This document shows, one piece after another, positions 34,892-44,360 of a stretch of DNA of 64,000 nucleotides (the first letter of the stretch is position 1; the number at the start of each line of letters is the position of its first letter). Source of the stretch: Anaerolinea sp. (GTDB lineage: Bacteria > Chloroflexota > Anaerolineae > Anaerolineales > Anaerolineaceae). The translations under genes and the position numbers were made by a program. The stretch lies in assembly GCA_020725865.1 (NCBI GenBank), contig DYEC01000020.1:27083-91082 (forward strand), written 5' to 3'. Under the pieces are notes generated by a model, which was not told the DNA's origin, ran no database searches, and was given only the letters and a program-made list of their open reading frames with translations.

Positions 34892-36125
34892 AACTCTTAA
34901 CAGGGATCACCAAATCCATCGGAAAGTCTGCCAAAATCTCAAATTGCCCATCAGGTCTTGCCCAATAGGTATCTTCCAGACGCACCCCGAGCATTTTGTT
35001 GGGATAGTACAACCCCGGTTCGAGGGTGAAAACACTTCCCGGCATCAGCAGTTGAGGATGATTTTCATCCATACGGCTGAACGGCTGTTCGTGAATAAAC
35101 AACCCAACCCCATGCCCCAGGGAGTGAACAAATCCAGTCTCGGTTTTTGGATCGCTATTGACTGTGGGATGTCCCATTGCCTCGAACAACTCACAGGTGC
35201 GCCGCTGGTAATCGCCAAATGGTACATTCAACTTTAATTCACTACGGATTTGCTGATAGACTGAAAACACGTGCTCATATAATGCCGCTACCTCATCCGG
35301 GGCATAACCAATGCACCAGGTGCGTGTCATATCATAGAAGTATCCGCCGCCCTGTTCACAGGGGAAAATATCAAAAACTATAGTTTGCCCAAGGCGTACA
35401 ATATCGCCGTCTGTACCGCTGCTGTGTGGGACGGCTGAGTCATATCCAATGGCAAATATTGTTCCTTCTGGATTTTCTGCCTCGTTTTCTGCCAGCAACA
35501 GGTTGATTCGCCGTTTGACATCCCGAATGGTGAGCGGTTCTCCGTCCGAGCGGATTAGCACATCCCCGCGAGCTGTGTGATGGCTGATAAAATCCAAGAT
35601 ATTTTCCACAACACCCGCAGTCACCCACCCCATATGCCGAATGCGGTTTACTTCCTCTTCACTTTTTGTTGCCATGGCTTTCAGCAAAACATTTTCCTGA
35701 AAGCCGAGAAAAGTAATGTCAGGCTCTAAAGTTTGCAGGGTTGCGAAGGTAGCGTAACCTTCCCCTAAATCCGTTTTACCATATAAAGCCACATGACCTT
35801 TTGTTACCCCTGCATCTTTTAACATTTGCTGGTAACGCAATGCTAGTGCTTTCGCCGGGTCTCCGCTCGCGGCTTTCAGTAAATCCTGGTAAGTTGGGTA
35901 GTCTGCATAGCAGCGAGTCGTCAGCCCGGTGCGTGCGGCTTCATCGCGCTCCATTGACGCATGGAATAATATAGGCTCCTCTCCCCGTTTTTTAATCAGG
36001 TCGGCCTTGGTCAGATGTGCGCCACCTGTCAGGTAAACCATATAGGGATTGTGGTCTCCAGGACCGGTTACCAATATCGCATCAATGTCGTTTTCCTGCA
36101 TTAAGCGGTCGAGGTCTGATTTCAT
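34878..36125 (-). CDS. M24-family Xaa-Pro peptidase
   Basis: The 415-residue protein has a creatinase-type N-terminal domain and a C-terminal pita-bread domain. Metal ligands fit the family: Asp in VFDIFPCEQGG and FYDMTRTW, His in HSLGHGVGLFIHE, Glu in FTLEPGLYYP and GVRLEDT. It probably releases N-terminal residues before proline or acts on dipeptides. It is in the minus-strand run between selA and tsaD. Confidence 0.9.
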   Translation of the reverse strand: MKSDLDRLMQENDIDAILVTGPGDHNPYMVYLTGGAHLTKADLIKKRGEEPILFHASMERDEAARTGLTTRCYADYPTYQDLLKAASGDPAKALALRYQQMLKDAGVTKGHVALYGKTDLGEGYATFATLQTLEPDITFLGFQENVLLKAMATKSEEEVNRIRHMGWVTAGVVENILDFISHHTARGDVLIRSDGEPLTIRDVKRRINLLLAENEAENPEGTIFAIGYDSAVPHSSGTDGDIVRLGQTIVFDIFPCEQGGGYFYDMTRTWCIGYAPDEVAALYEHVFSVYQQIRSELKLNVPFGDYQRRTCELFEAMGHPTVNSDPKTETGFVHSLGHGVGLFIHEQPFSRMDENHPQLLMPGSVFTLEPGLYYPNKMLGVRLEDTYWARPDGQFEILADFPMDLVIPVKSYGQR

Positions 36126-36142
36126 GTTGTCACCTTTCAGTG

Positions 36143-37501
36143 TCAGGCTTTGTGCCCAAGAGCGTTCTGCAACCCGACCAGCAAAGCCCCTTCCTGATCT
36201 GGGGTTATAGTGCGGGGGTCCAGCACAACACGGTTGTCCAGAATTCTGGCAATGATTGGCGGTTTTACTTCACGCAATCGCTTTAAAAATAGAGCGGGAT
36301 GGCTGACGGATAATGCCAGCAGAAATGTTGGCAGGGTTTCTCCAGGGAGACTCCCGCCTCCAATGGTGGACTCGCCCGGAATTACCTCGCCAGCTTGAAG
36401 GATGTTCTTCCAATGTGTGGCGCGGGCTTTAAGTTCCTCTGGTGTGGCGGTAATCATTCGCCATACTGGGATTTCGCGCTCTGCTTCGTCCTTGAGATAG
36501 TGCAACAGTGTAGCGGATAACGCCGCCAGACATAGTTTATCCGCCCGCAATGGACGAGCCAGAGGATGGCGCTTAATCTTCTGGATTAGTTCCGCTCGGC
36601 CGACCAGTATACCTGATTGCGGTCCTCCCAAAAGCTTATCACCGGAAAAGCATACCAGGCTTGCCCCGGCTGTCAAGGATTCTTGAACCATTGGTTCATG
36701 TGCCAAGCCGAATCGGGCTGTATCCAGCAACGCTCCTGATCCCAAGTCATCTATGACCGGGATCTCGTACCTTTTACCCAGCTCTACCAGATCGCTGAGT
36801 GAGGGTTCTTCCATAAAACCAATGATCTTGAAGTTGGAATGGTGCACATGAAGCAACAATGCGGTTGAATCCCGGAGTGCCTCTTTATAATCCTCAAGGC
36901 GTACCTGGTTGGTTGTTCCAACTTCCACGAGTCTGGCACCAGACTGACGCATGATCTCTGGAACGCGGAAGCCTCCCCCGATGGCTACGAGCTGTGTTCG
37001 GGATACAATCACCTGTCGTCGGCGGGCAAGTGCGGAAAGTGCTAAAAGAATAGCTCCCGCATTATTGTTCACAACCAGCGCTGCTTCTGCACCGGTTAAC
37101 ATTTTGATCAACGTTTCAACATGTTCGGAGCGTTCGCCGCGTTGTCCGGTGTTCAGGCGATATTCAAGTGAGCAATATCCGGCACTCATCCCGCGAATTG
37201 CCTGCAGTGCCGAGCGGCTGAGCGGTGCCCGTCCAAGATTGGTGTGCAGAATGACGCCTGTGGCATTTATGACCGGCACAAGGGTGAGCTCTAACCATGC
37301 CTCCAGTTTCTGCTCTGCCAGTTCCAGAACAGCAGGTCTTTGAGGGATAGTTTTATTGTCGCTATGGGCATTGCGAATATCCTCCAGAACGGAGCGAATT
37401 GCTTTCAGTGTCAGGGAGCGCCCGTAAGCAGCGATCAATTCTGCAGCATGACGGGTTTGAAGCAATTGCTCTACGGAGGGCAGGTTTCGCAATTCATTCA
37501 T
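36143..37501 (-). CDS. selA: L-seryl-tRNA(Sec) selenium transferase
   Basis: PLP enzyme converting seryl-tRNA(Sec) to selenocysteyl-tRNA(Sec). NLPSVEQLL at the start, NATGVILHTNLGRAPLS, and the PLP lysine motif CFSGDKLLGGPQSG are characteristic; length 452 is normal. ATG 37501 is chosen for AAGGG upstream and the family N-terminus; a 12-residue extension is possible. It overlaps the small membrane gene by 8 bases. selB, selD and tRNA-Sec are absent from the window. A SelA-like aminotransferase paralogue remains an alternative but the N-terminal match favours true SelA. Confidence 0.9.
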   Translation of the reverse strand: MNELRNLPSVEQLLQTRHAAELIAAYGRSLTLKAIRSVLEDIRNAHSDNKTIPQRPAVLELAEQKLEAWLELTLVPVINATGVILHTNLGRAPLSRSALQAIRGMSAGYCSLEYRLNTGQRGERSEHVETLIKMLTGAEAALVVNNNAGAILLALSALARRRQVIVSRTQLVAIGGGFRVPEIMRQSGARLVEVGTTNQVRLEDYKEALRDSTALLLHVHHSNFKIIGFMEEPSLSDLVELGKRYEIPVIDDLGSGALLDTARFGLAHEPMVQESLTAGASLVCFSGDKLLGGPQSGILVGRAELIQKIKRHPLARPLRADKLCLAALSATLLHYLKDEAEREIPVWRMITATPEELKARATHWKNILQAGEVIPGESTIGGGSLPGETLPTFLLALSVSHPALFLKRLREVKPPIIARILDNRVVLDPRTITPDQEGALLVGLQNALGHKA

Positions 37502-37889
37502 TTTTCTGCCCTTTTGGGTTCCAGCGGCTGCGTTCACGAAGACGAAACAGGGTTTCTATTAAAACAAACCCTGCAGCGAGAAACAGAAATAAAGCTGGAG
37601 TTAGTACACGCCCTTGCTGAAGCCACATTACCACACTGCCAAAAATACCAACCCAGATGGCTTCCCGCACAATGACCCCGCCTTCTGCAAGTGGTTTACT
37701 AGGGAAACGCCAGTGCAGGAATGCGATGATTGGTAGCGATGTTCCGCACAACGCAATAACAAAGAGAAAATAAAAAAGCCAGCGTGGAAAGAGCGTTGGA
37801 TAAGTAAATCCAACAACGTAAATCCAGCCGCTCCAGCCAACAATGCCTAAAATGATTCCCGTTATGGAATAAGAACGGTAGGGTGACAA
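37494..37889 (-). CDS. Small integral membrane protein
   Basis: The 131-residue protein has about four hydrophobic segments (near 10-28, 37-58, 75-90, 95-112) and a positively charged C-terminus. I do not recognise a family. The start is TTG with GGGAGA six bases upstream. It is the first gene of the minus-strand run and overlaps selA by 8 bases, so it is probably co-transcribed; a functional link to selenium use is not shown. Confidence 0.7.
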   Translation of the reverse strand: MSPYRSYSITGIILGIVGWSGWIYVVGFTYPTLFPRWLFYFLFVIALCGTSLPIIAFLHWRFPSKPLAEGGVIVREAIWVGIFGSVVMWLQQGRVLTPALFLFLAAGFVLIETLFRLRERSRWNPKGQKNE

Positions 37890-37917
37890 GCGTGATCTCC
37901 CAGGAATTACTATAGAC

Positions 37918-37946
37918 GATTATAACACAGTCAAAAATTTGAATAA
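37918..37946 (-). promoter_or_regulatory. Candidate promoter of the minus-strand run
   Basis: A consensus TATAAT (37923-37918 on the minus strand) with TTATTC 17 bases upstream. The -10 is good and the -35 weak. It overlaps the divergent metH promoter, so the two could interfere. Confidence 0.45.
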
Positions 37947-37967
37947 TTCGACCAAACGTGGTAGAAT
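37939..37967 (+). promoter_or_regulatory. Promoter of the metH leader
   Basis: TTGAAT (37939-37944), a 17-base spacer and TAGAAT (37962-37967). Transcription would start about 22 bases before the riboswitch P1 stem. Confidence 0.8.
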
Positions 37968-37996
37968 TTCGAGCGTAAACACAGGCTATTTAGCCA

Positions 37997-38109
37997 CTCA
38001 TCCAGAGAGGTGGAGGGACCGGCCCTGTGAAACCTCGGCAACCACCAGGGTTTTGGTTGGTGCCAATTCCGGCAGAGACTGTCGAAGGACAGTTATTCTG
38101 GAAGATGAG
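37997..38109 (+). promoter_or_regulatory. SAM-I riboswitch (S-box) controlling metH
   Basis: Conserved S-box elements occur in order: P1 CTCATCC, AGAGAGGTGGAGGGA, the TGAAACCTCGGCAACC core, GGTGCCAATTCC and closing GATGAG. Known behaviour: SAM binding stabilises P1 and lets the downstream terminator form. Here GAGGT at 38106-38110, partly in P1, can alternatively pair with ACCTC at 38126-38130 as antiterminator. Confidence 0.95.
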
Positions 38110-38126
38110 GTACTCCGATGAACTCA

Positions 38127-38152
38127 CCTCTCATTTTCCAGAGAGGCTTTTT
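38127..38152 (+). terminator. Riboswitch-controlled terminator before metH
   Basis: CCTCTC and GAGAGG close an 8-base loop and are followed by CTTTTT. The left arm shares bases with the antiterminator partner, giving the OFF switch at high SAM. Confidence 0.9.
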
Positions 38153-38168
38153 GTTTAAGAGGTGTCCG

Positions 38169-41100
38169 ATGAAGCGAGTTTATTCCAACCGGCGTTATCT
38201 GGATGCATTACAGGAGCGTATTCTCATCTTTGACGGGGCGATGGGAACCAATTTGCAGCGTATGAACCTGACCGCGAAAGAATTTGGCGGAGAACAGTAC
38301 AATGGTTGTAATGATTATCTGGTAATCAGTTATCCTCAGGCTGTCGAATCTGTCCACCACGCGTTTCTGGAAGCTGGAGTGGATGTCATTGAGACGAATA
38401 CTTTCCGCTCAAACCGGATAACGCTGGCAGAATACGGCCTGCAAGGGCGGGTGATTGAAATTAACCAGACGGCTGCAAGTCTGGCACGAAGGGTCGCTGA
38501 TGCGTATAGCCGAGATGGGCAGCCGCGCTTTGTTGCTGGTTCGATTGGTCCATCAGGTAAATTGCCTTCCATGAATGACCCTGAGCTTTCCAATATTTCT
38601 TTTGATGAACTGGCGGATATTTTTCACGAGCAGGCTCTGGGACTGATTCAGGGTGGGGTGGATGTGTTGTTAATCGAAACCTCGCAGGATATTCTGGAAG
38701 TCAAAGCCGCGATTCATGGCATTCAACGGGCGTTTCAGGAATCAGGTGTTTTCCTCCCCATTCAGGCACAGGTGACACTGGATACAACCGGTCGGATGTT
38801 GCTCGGTACTGACATTCAGGCAGTTCTGGCTATCCTTGAGGGGTTGCCGATTGATGTCATTGGACTGAACTGTTCAACTGGTCCGGATTACATGCGCGAC
38901 CCGATCCGCTTTCTTGGTGAGCAATCCCCGCTGCCGGTTTCCTGTATTCCAAATGCCGGATTACCGTTGAATGTAGATGGTCAAGCGGTATATCCTTTGC
39001 AGCCACAGCCATTTGCTGAAACACTTGTTGAATACGTGGACCGGTACAAGATCAATGTGGTTGGCGGTTGTTGCGGCACCACGCCAGAACACTTACGCTT
39101 GCTGGTCGAGATGCTTCGCGGTCATGCATCCAATCCTCGCCCGGTAAACAATGTGCCGCGTTTGGCTTCTGCTACTCAGGCAGTTCCAATGCTACAGGAA
39201 CCGCGGCCATTTCTGATTGGTGAGCGTCTCAATACACAGGGCAGTAAAAAATTTAAGGAATTAATTCTGAAAGGGGATATGGATGGCATTCTCGACATTG
39301 CCCGGCAACAGGTCGAAAGCGGAGCGCACGGATTGGATATTTGTGTTGCCTTGACCGAACAAGCCAGTGAACCTGAGACAATGCAACAGGTCATTAAGGC
39401 CCTTTCACCTGTTGTTCATGTGCCCTTGATAATTGATACAACAGAACCCGAAGTAATGGAAGTCGCCCTCAAAACTGCTCCAGGCCGTTGCTTACTCAAT
39501 TCGACGAACCTGGAAAGCGGACGCACTAAAGCGGATCGGATCTTTGATTTGGCTTCTAAGTACAACGCGGCGGTGATTGTTTTGACGATTGATGAACAGG
39601 GAATGGCAAAGACTGCTCAGCGCAAACTGGAAGTTGCAAAACGGCTGTTTGAGATTGCCACACATGATCATGGTCTAAAGGCTTCTGATCTGGTGTTCGA
39701 TGCCCTTACCTTTACACTTGCAACCGGTGATCCGGAATTCAGCCAGTCGGCAATCGAAACCCTGGAGGGTATTCGCCTGATTAAGACTGAGTTGCCCGGT
39801 GTTTTGACATCTCTGGGTGTCAGTAATGTTTCCTTCGGACTTAATCCTTCTGCGCGATCAGTGCTCAACAGCGTGATGCTTTATCATGCTGTTCTGGCTG
39901 GTTTAGATATGGCAATCGTTAACCCGGCTCACATCACCCCATACGCAGAAATTCCACAACAGGAACGCGAACTGGCAGAAGACCTTATCTTTAACCGGCG
40001 GGCGGATGCTTTGCAGCGATTTATTGAATACTTTGAGACCTCCGTCCGCAAAGCGGAAAAGGACAGCGTGCAGAAAGTGGCACTACAAACGCTCCCGGCA
40101 GAGCAACGCATTCACTGGCGTATTTTGCACCGTCATAAAGAAGAAATTGAAAAAGATATTGATGAAATCATCCATCGTCCCGGCCCAGGCTCAAAGCATC
40201 AACGTGCTGTTGAGGTTTTGAATACAATCCTATTGCCGGCAATGAAAGAAGTGGGTGATAAGTTTGGCAGTGGTGAATTGATTCTGCCTTTCGTACTCCA
40301 ATCAGCCGAAGTCATGAAAAAAGCTGTCTCACATCTTGAAAAGTATCTGGAGCGTCAGGAGGGTGTCAGCAAGGGGATCATGGTCCTCGCCACCGTGTAC
40401 GGTGATGTACATGATATTGGAAAAAATCTGGTCAAGACCATACTCTCCAACAATGGTTATCAGGTAATTGATTTGGGCAAACAGGTGCCTGCTGAAACAA
40501 TTATCTCCAAAGCGATTGAGGTTGATGCCACTGCAATTGGGTTGAGCGCCTTGCTGGTCAGTACTAGCAAACAGATGCCACTCATTGTCAATGAATTGCA
40601 GCGCCGCGGTTTGCAGTTTCCAGTGCTAATCGGTGGTGCCGCAATCAATCGGCGATTTGGTAGGAGAATTTTACTAACTGACTCGGGGCAGTTCTATGAG
40701 CCGGGCGTATTTTACTGTAAGGACGCTTTTGAGGGTTTATCTGTCATGGATGCTTTGATTGAACCTGAACAGCGTCACTCATTACTGGAGAAGATCTATC
40801 GGGAAGCTAGATTTGAGCTAGAACAGAAGACGGAGTCTGCTGAAGTTAAACAACCGCGGAAAGCTCGCTCTGCTGTCCAGCTTGCAACAAAAATACCTCG
40901 TCCACCGGGTTGGGGACCACGGGTTGTACGCCAAATGCCTTTGGATGCAGTTTTTCAACATCTCTCGAAAAATGAACTTTTCCGCCTTTCATGGGGTGGG
41001 AAAAACACGCATGGAGAAGCCTGGCAAAAATTACTGCAAGAATTTGAAGCCCGTCTGGATGCCATGCGCCGCGAAGCGCTGACAAGTGGCTGGCTACAGC

Positions 41101-41696
41101 CACAGGGTATATATGGATATTGGCCAGTACAATCGGATGAAAATGACTTAATTATTTTTGAACCGGGCACAGTTGAAAGCGGATCACCGGCTGAATTGAC
41201 GCGTCTTTCATTCCCGCGTCAGGAAGATGGGGAAAACCTGTGTTTGGCGGATTACTTTGCTTCGGTTGAATCTGGTGTAATGGATGTGGTTGCTTTTCAG
41301 GTGGTTACGGTGGGAGCAAGGGCTACCGAACGTTTTGCAGAGTTACAGGAAAGCGGCAACTACACAGAGGCATATTTTACTCATGGTCTGGCTGTTCAAA
41401 TAGCCGAGGCGACGGCGGATTACCTGCATGAGCATATCCGCCGCGAGCTGGGTATTCCTTCAGGACAGGGAAAACGATATTCCTGGGGGTATCCTGCCAT
41501 TCCGGATTTGAAAGACCATGTTGAGATTTTCCGCTTACTTCCCGCTGAGACAGAATTGGGGATGAGTCTCACATCTGCCTATCAGCTTGTGCCGGAGCAA
41601 TCTACGGCCGCGATTATTGTCCATCATCCCCAAGCAAAGTACTTTAACATTGGCGAAAACAGAATTGAACAGTTAATGAGCAATATGAGAGGCTAA
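38169..41696 (+). CDS. metH: Cobalamin-dependent methionine synthase
   Basis: Transfers methyl from 5-methyl-THF to homocysteine through cob(I)alamin. All modules are present in 1175 residues. They are the homocysteine domain (ILIFDGAMGTNLQRM; zinc Cys pair in GGCCGTTPEHL), the pterin domain (FLIGERLNTQGSKKFKELI), the B12 cap and B12 domain (VYGDVHDIGKNLV with the cobalt-ligand His) and the SAM-dependent reactivation domain (RYSWGYPAIPD). ATG 38169 follows AGAGGTG; an in-frame ATG at 38118 lies within the riboswitch expression platform and is rejected. Expression is repressed by SAM via the riboswitch. It begins a seven-gene run. Confidence 0.96.
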   Translation: MKRVYSNRRYLDALQERILIFDGAMGTNLQRMNLTAKEFGGEQYNGCNDYLVISYPQAVESVHHAFLEAGVDVIETNTFRSNRITLAEYGLQGRVIEINQTAASLARRVADAYSRDGQPRFVAGSIGPSGKLPSMNDPELSNISFDELADIFHEQALGLIQGGVDVLLIETSQDILEVKAAIHGIQRAFQESGVFLPIQAQVTLDTTGRMLLGTDIQAVLAILEGLPIDVIGLNCSTGPDYMRDPIRFLGEQSPLPVSCIPNAGLPLNVDGQAVYPLQPQPFAETLVEYVDRYKINVVGGCCGTTPEHLRLLVEMLRGHASNPRPVNNVPRLASATQAVPMLQEPRPFLIGERLNTQGSKKFKELILKGDMDGILDIARQQVESGAHGLDICVALTEQASEPETMQQVIKALSPVVHVPLIIDTTEPEVMEVALKTAPGRCLLNSTNLESGRTKADRIFDLASKYNAAVIVLTIDEQGMAKTAQRKLEVAKRLFEIATHDHGLKASDLVFDALTFTLATGDPEFSQSAIETLEGIRLIKTELPGVLTSLGVSNVSFGLNPSARSVLNSVMLYHAVLAGLDMAIVNPAHITPYAEIPQQERELAEDLIFNRRADALQRFIEYFETSVRKAEKDSVQKVALQTLPAEQRIHWRILHRHKEEIEKDIDEIIHRPGPGSKHQRAVEVLNTILLPAMKEVGDKFGSGELILPFVLQSAEVMKKAVSHLEKYLERQEGVSKGIMVLATVYGDVHDIGKNLVKTILSNNGYQVIDLGKQVPAETIISKAIEVDATAIGLSALLVSTSKQMPLIVNELQRRGLQFPVLIGGAAINRRFGRRILLTDSGQFYEPGVFYCKDAFEGLSVMDALIEPEQRHSLLEKIYREARFELEQKTESAEVKQPRKARSAVQLATKIPRPPGWGPRVVRQMPLDAVFQHLSKNELFRLSWGGKNTHGEAWQKLLQEFEARLDAMRREALTSGWLQPQGIYGYWPVQSDENDLIIFEPGTVESGSPAELTRLSFPRQEDGENLCLADYFASVESGVMDVVAFQVVTVGARATERFAELQESGNYTEAYFTHGLAVQIAEATADYLHEHIRRELGIPSGQGKRYSWGYPAIPDLKDHVEIFRLLPAETELGMSLTSAYQLVPEQSTAAIIVHHPQAKYFNIGENRIEQLMSNMRG

Positions 41697-41697
41697 A

Positions 41698-43575
41698 ATG
41701 CAAGCAAGCAAGAACCGTTTTATAAGTTTATTGGAAAGTGGTCGCCCCATTCTTTTTGATGGTGCGATGGGGACAATGTTGAACCAGCGGGGAGTGAGTT
41801 TTGACGAATGTTTTGACGAGCTTAACTTGACTCGTCCTGCGCTGGTTGCCGAGATTCATCGCGAATACATAGAAGCTGGAGCCCAGGTAATTCAAACCAA
41901 TACCTTTGGTGCAAATCGCTACAAGTTAATGCGTCATGGTCTTGAGAACAAAGTTGCTGAGATTAATCGAGCAGGGGTTGAATTAGCGCAACGAGTGATT
42001 CTGGCTTCCTTCAAGGATGTGCTGATTGCTGGAGATGTTGGCCCGTTAGGTGTAAGGCTGGCGCCTTTTGGGAGAGTGCAGCCTGAACAGGCGCAGCAGG
42101 TTTTTGCCGAACAAATTTCTGTTCTGGCTGCTTCTGGCGTTGATGTAATCATCATTGAAACTATGACTGATTTGTATGAAGTGCAGGCTGCAATCCAGGC
42201 GGCGCGGCAGGTCGCTGCAGGAATCCCGATCATTGCTTCAATGACCTTCACTCGTGATGATCGTACCCTATTGGGGGATGATCCGACCAAGGTTGCGCAT
42301 CGGGTATGGGAAAATGGGGCTGATGTGATTGGGATCAATTGTTCTGGGGGACCAAATCAGATTCTGCGAATTCTCAAACAAATGCGGCAGGCTGTCCCGC
42401 AGGGTCGCTTCTCTGTTATGCCAAATGCGGGCTGGCCCGAACAGGTTGGTGGCCGAATCATGTATCCAGCGGCATCGGATTACTTTGGTGAATACGCGAG
42501 CGCGTTTATACAAGCGGGCGCAAGTGTTATTGGGGGTTGTTGTGGAACTACGCCGCAACACATCGCCGCAATGGCAAAATCTATTCAGGAAACTGCTGTT
42601 AACTCGACGACCTCTTCGTACACTTTTAGCGTTCTGGAGGTTGAGGAAACTTCACCTGCTGAGCAGCCTACTGGATTGGCGCAAAAATTATCAAGCGGAA
42701 AATTTGTCATTGCTGCCGAGGTGGATCCTCCACGCGGTCTCTCACCACACAAGTTACTGGCAGGTGCCAGCCTGCTCGCAGAAACGGGTGTGGATGTAAT
42801 AAATGTCGCGGATAGCCCAATGGCTCGGATGCGAATGAGCCCTTGGGCGGTTTGCAACCTGATTCAGAAACAGGTTGGCGTTGAAACGGTTCTGCACTTT
42901 CCCACGCGAGGACGTAACTTACTCCGCGTACAGGGTGATTTACTGGCGGCTCATGCATTGGGTATCCGTAACATCTTTGTCGTCATGGGTGATCCAACGG
43001 CGATTGGTGACTACCCGGAGGCAATGGATAATTATGATCTAAGACCTTCCGGTCTAATTAGATTGATCAAACAGGGTTTCAATGCCGGTATGGATCATTC
43101 GGGTGCAAATATTGGCCAACCCACATCTTTCTTTGTGGGCTGTGCGCTTAATCTTAATCCTGGTGATATTCGCAAAGAAGTCGATCTTCTTAACCGCAAA
43201 ATCCGCGCCGGAGCAGACTTTATCTTGACCCAACCAGTGTATATTCCGGAAAGCATCGCGCAAATTAAATCCGTTTACGAAGATGTGTACGGACCATTGG
43301 TCATTCCAATTCTGGCAGGTGTTTTACCCCTGGCAAGCGCACGTCATGCTGCATTTCTCCATCATGAAATTCCTGGCATTGTCATTCCTGAAGGCATAAT
43401 GAAGAGGATGGAACGGGCAAGTGGAAATGAGGCGCGCGAAGGGATAAAAATTGCGATAGAATTAGTTGAGAGAATGGCGCATGATGTACAAGGTATTTAT
43501 CTCATGCCAGCTTTCAATCGTTTTGATTTTGCGGCGGAGATCATTGAAACTATTCGTATCAACGTAGGTGTGTAA
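41698..43575 (+). CDS. Homocysteine S-methyltransferase / methylenetetrahydrofolate reductase fusion
   Basis: The 625-residue protein is built like Bacillus YitJ. The N-terminal homocysteine/methyl-acceptor domain (ILFDGAMGTMLNQRG; zinc cysteines in GGCCGTTPQHI) occupies about 1-300. A MTHFR barrel from about 330 (KFVIAAEVDPPRGLSP, FVVMGDPTAIGDYPEAMDNYDL, FILTQPVYIPE) follows. It makes 5-methyl-THF, the methyl donor for MetH encoded one base upstream; the N-terminal half may bring the methyl or homocysteine chemistry together. Riboswitch control of metH probably covers this gene too. Confidence 0.92.
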   Translation: MQASKNRFISLLESGRPILFDGAMGTMLNQRGVSFDECFDELNLTRPALVAEIHREYIEAGAQVIQTNTFGANRYKLMRHGLENKVAEINRAGVELAQRVILASFKDVLIAGDVGPLGVRLAPFGRVQPEQAQQVFAEQISVLAASGVDVIIIETMTDLYEVQAAIQAARQVAAGIPIIASMTFTRDDRTLLGDDPTKVAHRVWENGADVIGINCSGGPNQILRILKQMRQAVPQGRFSVMPNAGWPEQVGGRIMYPAASDYFGEYASAFIQAGASVIGGCCGTTPQHIAAMAKSIQETAVNSTTSSYTFSVLEVEETSPAEQPTGLAQKLSSGKFVIAAEVDPPRGLSPHKLLAGASLLAETGVDVINVADSPMARMRMSPWAVCNLIQKQVGVETVLHFPTRGRNLLRVQGDLLAAHALGIRNIFVVMGDPTAIGDYPEAMDNYDLRPSGLIRLIKQGFNAGMDHSGANIGQPTSFFVGCALNLNPGDIRKEVDLLNRKIRAGADFILTQPVYIPESIAQIKSVYEDVYGPLVIPILAGVLPLASARHAAFLHHEIPGIVIPEGIMKRMERASGNEAREGIKIAIELVERMAHDVQGIYLMPAFNRFDFAAEIIETIRINVGV

Positions 43576-43592
43576 ATTTTGGATCAATCTGC

Positions 43593-44357
43593 ATGTTACT
43601 AACCATTGATGTAGGTAATACAAATATTACTATAGGGCTGTACGAGGGGGCGAAACTGGGGGCACGTTGGCGTTTGGCAACTGACCACGAGCGCATGCCG
43701 GATGAATATGGGTTGCAAATTCTGGGGTTGCTACAGCATAGCGGATGCGCCCCCAATCAACTCGATGGGGTTTGTATGGCATCCGTTGTTCCGCCGTTAA
43801 CAACTCGCATTCTGCAAGCCAGCCGAGTTTATCTAAACCAGATGCCATTGACTGTGGATCATACTGTCAAAACAGGCATCAAAATCCTATATGATCCTCC
43901 AAATGCTGTTGGTGCCGATCGAATCGTAGATGCTGTGGCTGTTTTGAACCTTTATGGTGGTCCAGCTTGTGTCGTTGATTTTGGTACAGCAACGACATTT
44001 GATGCGATCACGGTTGCAGGGGAATATCTTGGAGGTGCGATTGCTCCGGGGATTGGGATTGCCGCTGATGCGCTGGTTCAGCGCACTGCCAAACTCCCCC
44101 GCGTTGATCTACAAACGCCACCCTCTGTCATTGGGCGTAATACTATTCATGCCATGCAGTCTGGATTGTTATATGGTTATGTGGCAATGGTAGAAGGCAT
44201 GGTCAAGCGCTTTCGGAAAGAATTGGGTAAGGAGATGAAAGTAATTGCCACAGGAGGTTTGGCTGAGATAGTTGCTCATGAGACGGAATGTATTCAAATT
44301 CTCGCTCCCTGGTTAACATTGGATGGGTTGCGAATTATTTGGGAGATGAATCATTAA
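43593..44357 (+). CDS. coaX: Type III pantothenate kinase
   Basis: First step of coenzyme A synthesis: pantothenate to 4'-phosphopantothenate. The 254-residue protein carries the ASKHA signatures DVGNTNITIGLYEG, GADRIVDAVAV and DFGTATTFDAI. Family enzymes use ATP poorly saturably and need a monovalent cation. It lies 17 bases after the MTHFR fusion and 3 bases before coaBC, so two successive CoA steps are linked. Confidence 0.95.
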   Translation: MLLTIDVGNTNITIGLYEGAKLGARWRLATDHERMPDEYGLQILGLLQHSGCAPNQLDGVCMASVVPPLTTRILQASRVYLNQMPLTVDHTVKTGIKILYDPPNAVGADRIVDAVAVLNLYGGPACVVDFGTATTFDAITVAGEYLGGAIAPGIGIAADALVQRTAKLPRVDLQTPPSVIGRNTIHAMQSGLLYGYVAMVEGMVKRFRKELGKEMKVIATGGLAEIVAHETECIQILAPWLTLDGLRIIWEMNH

Positions 44358-44360
44358 GTT

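Noticed and set aside
36143..37889. Selenoprotein with in-frame TGA near selA
   Set aside because: All adjacent genes end normally at family-typical lengths; no extension past a TGA shows family motifs.
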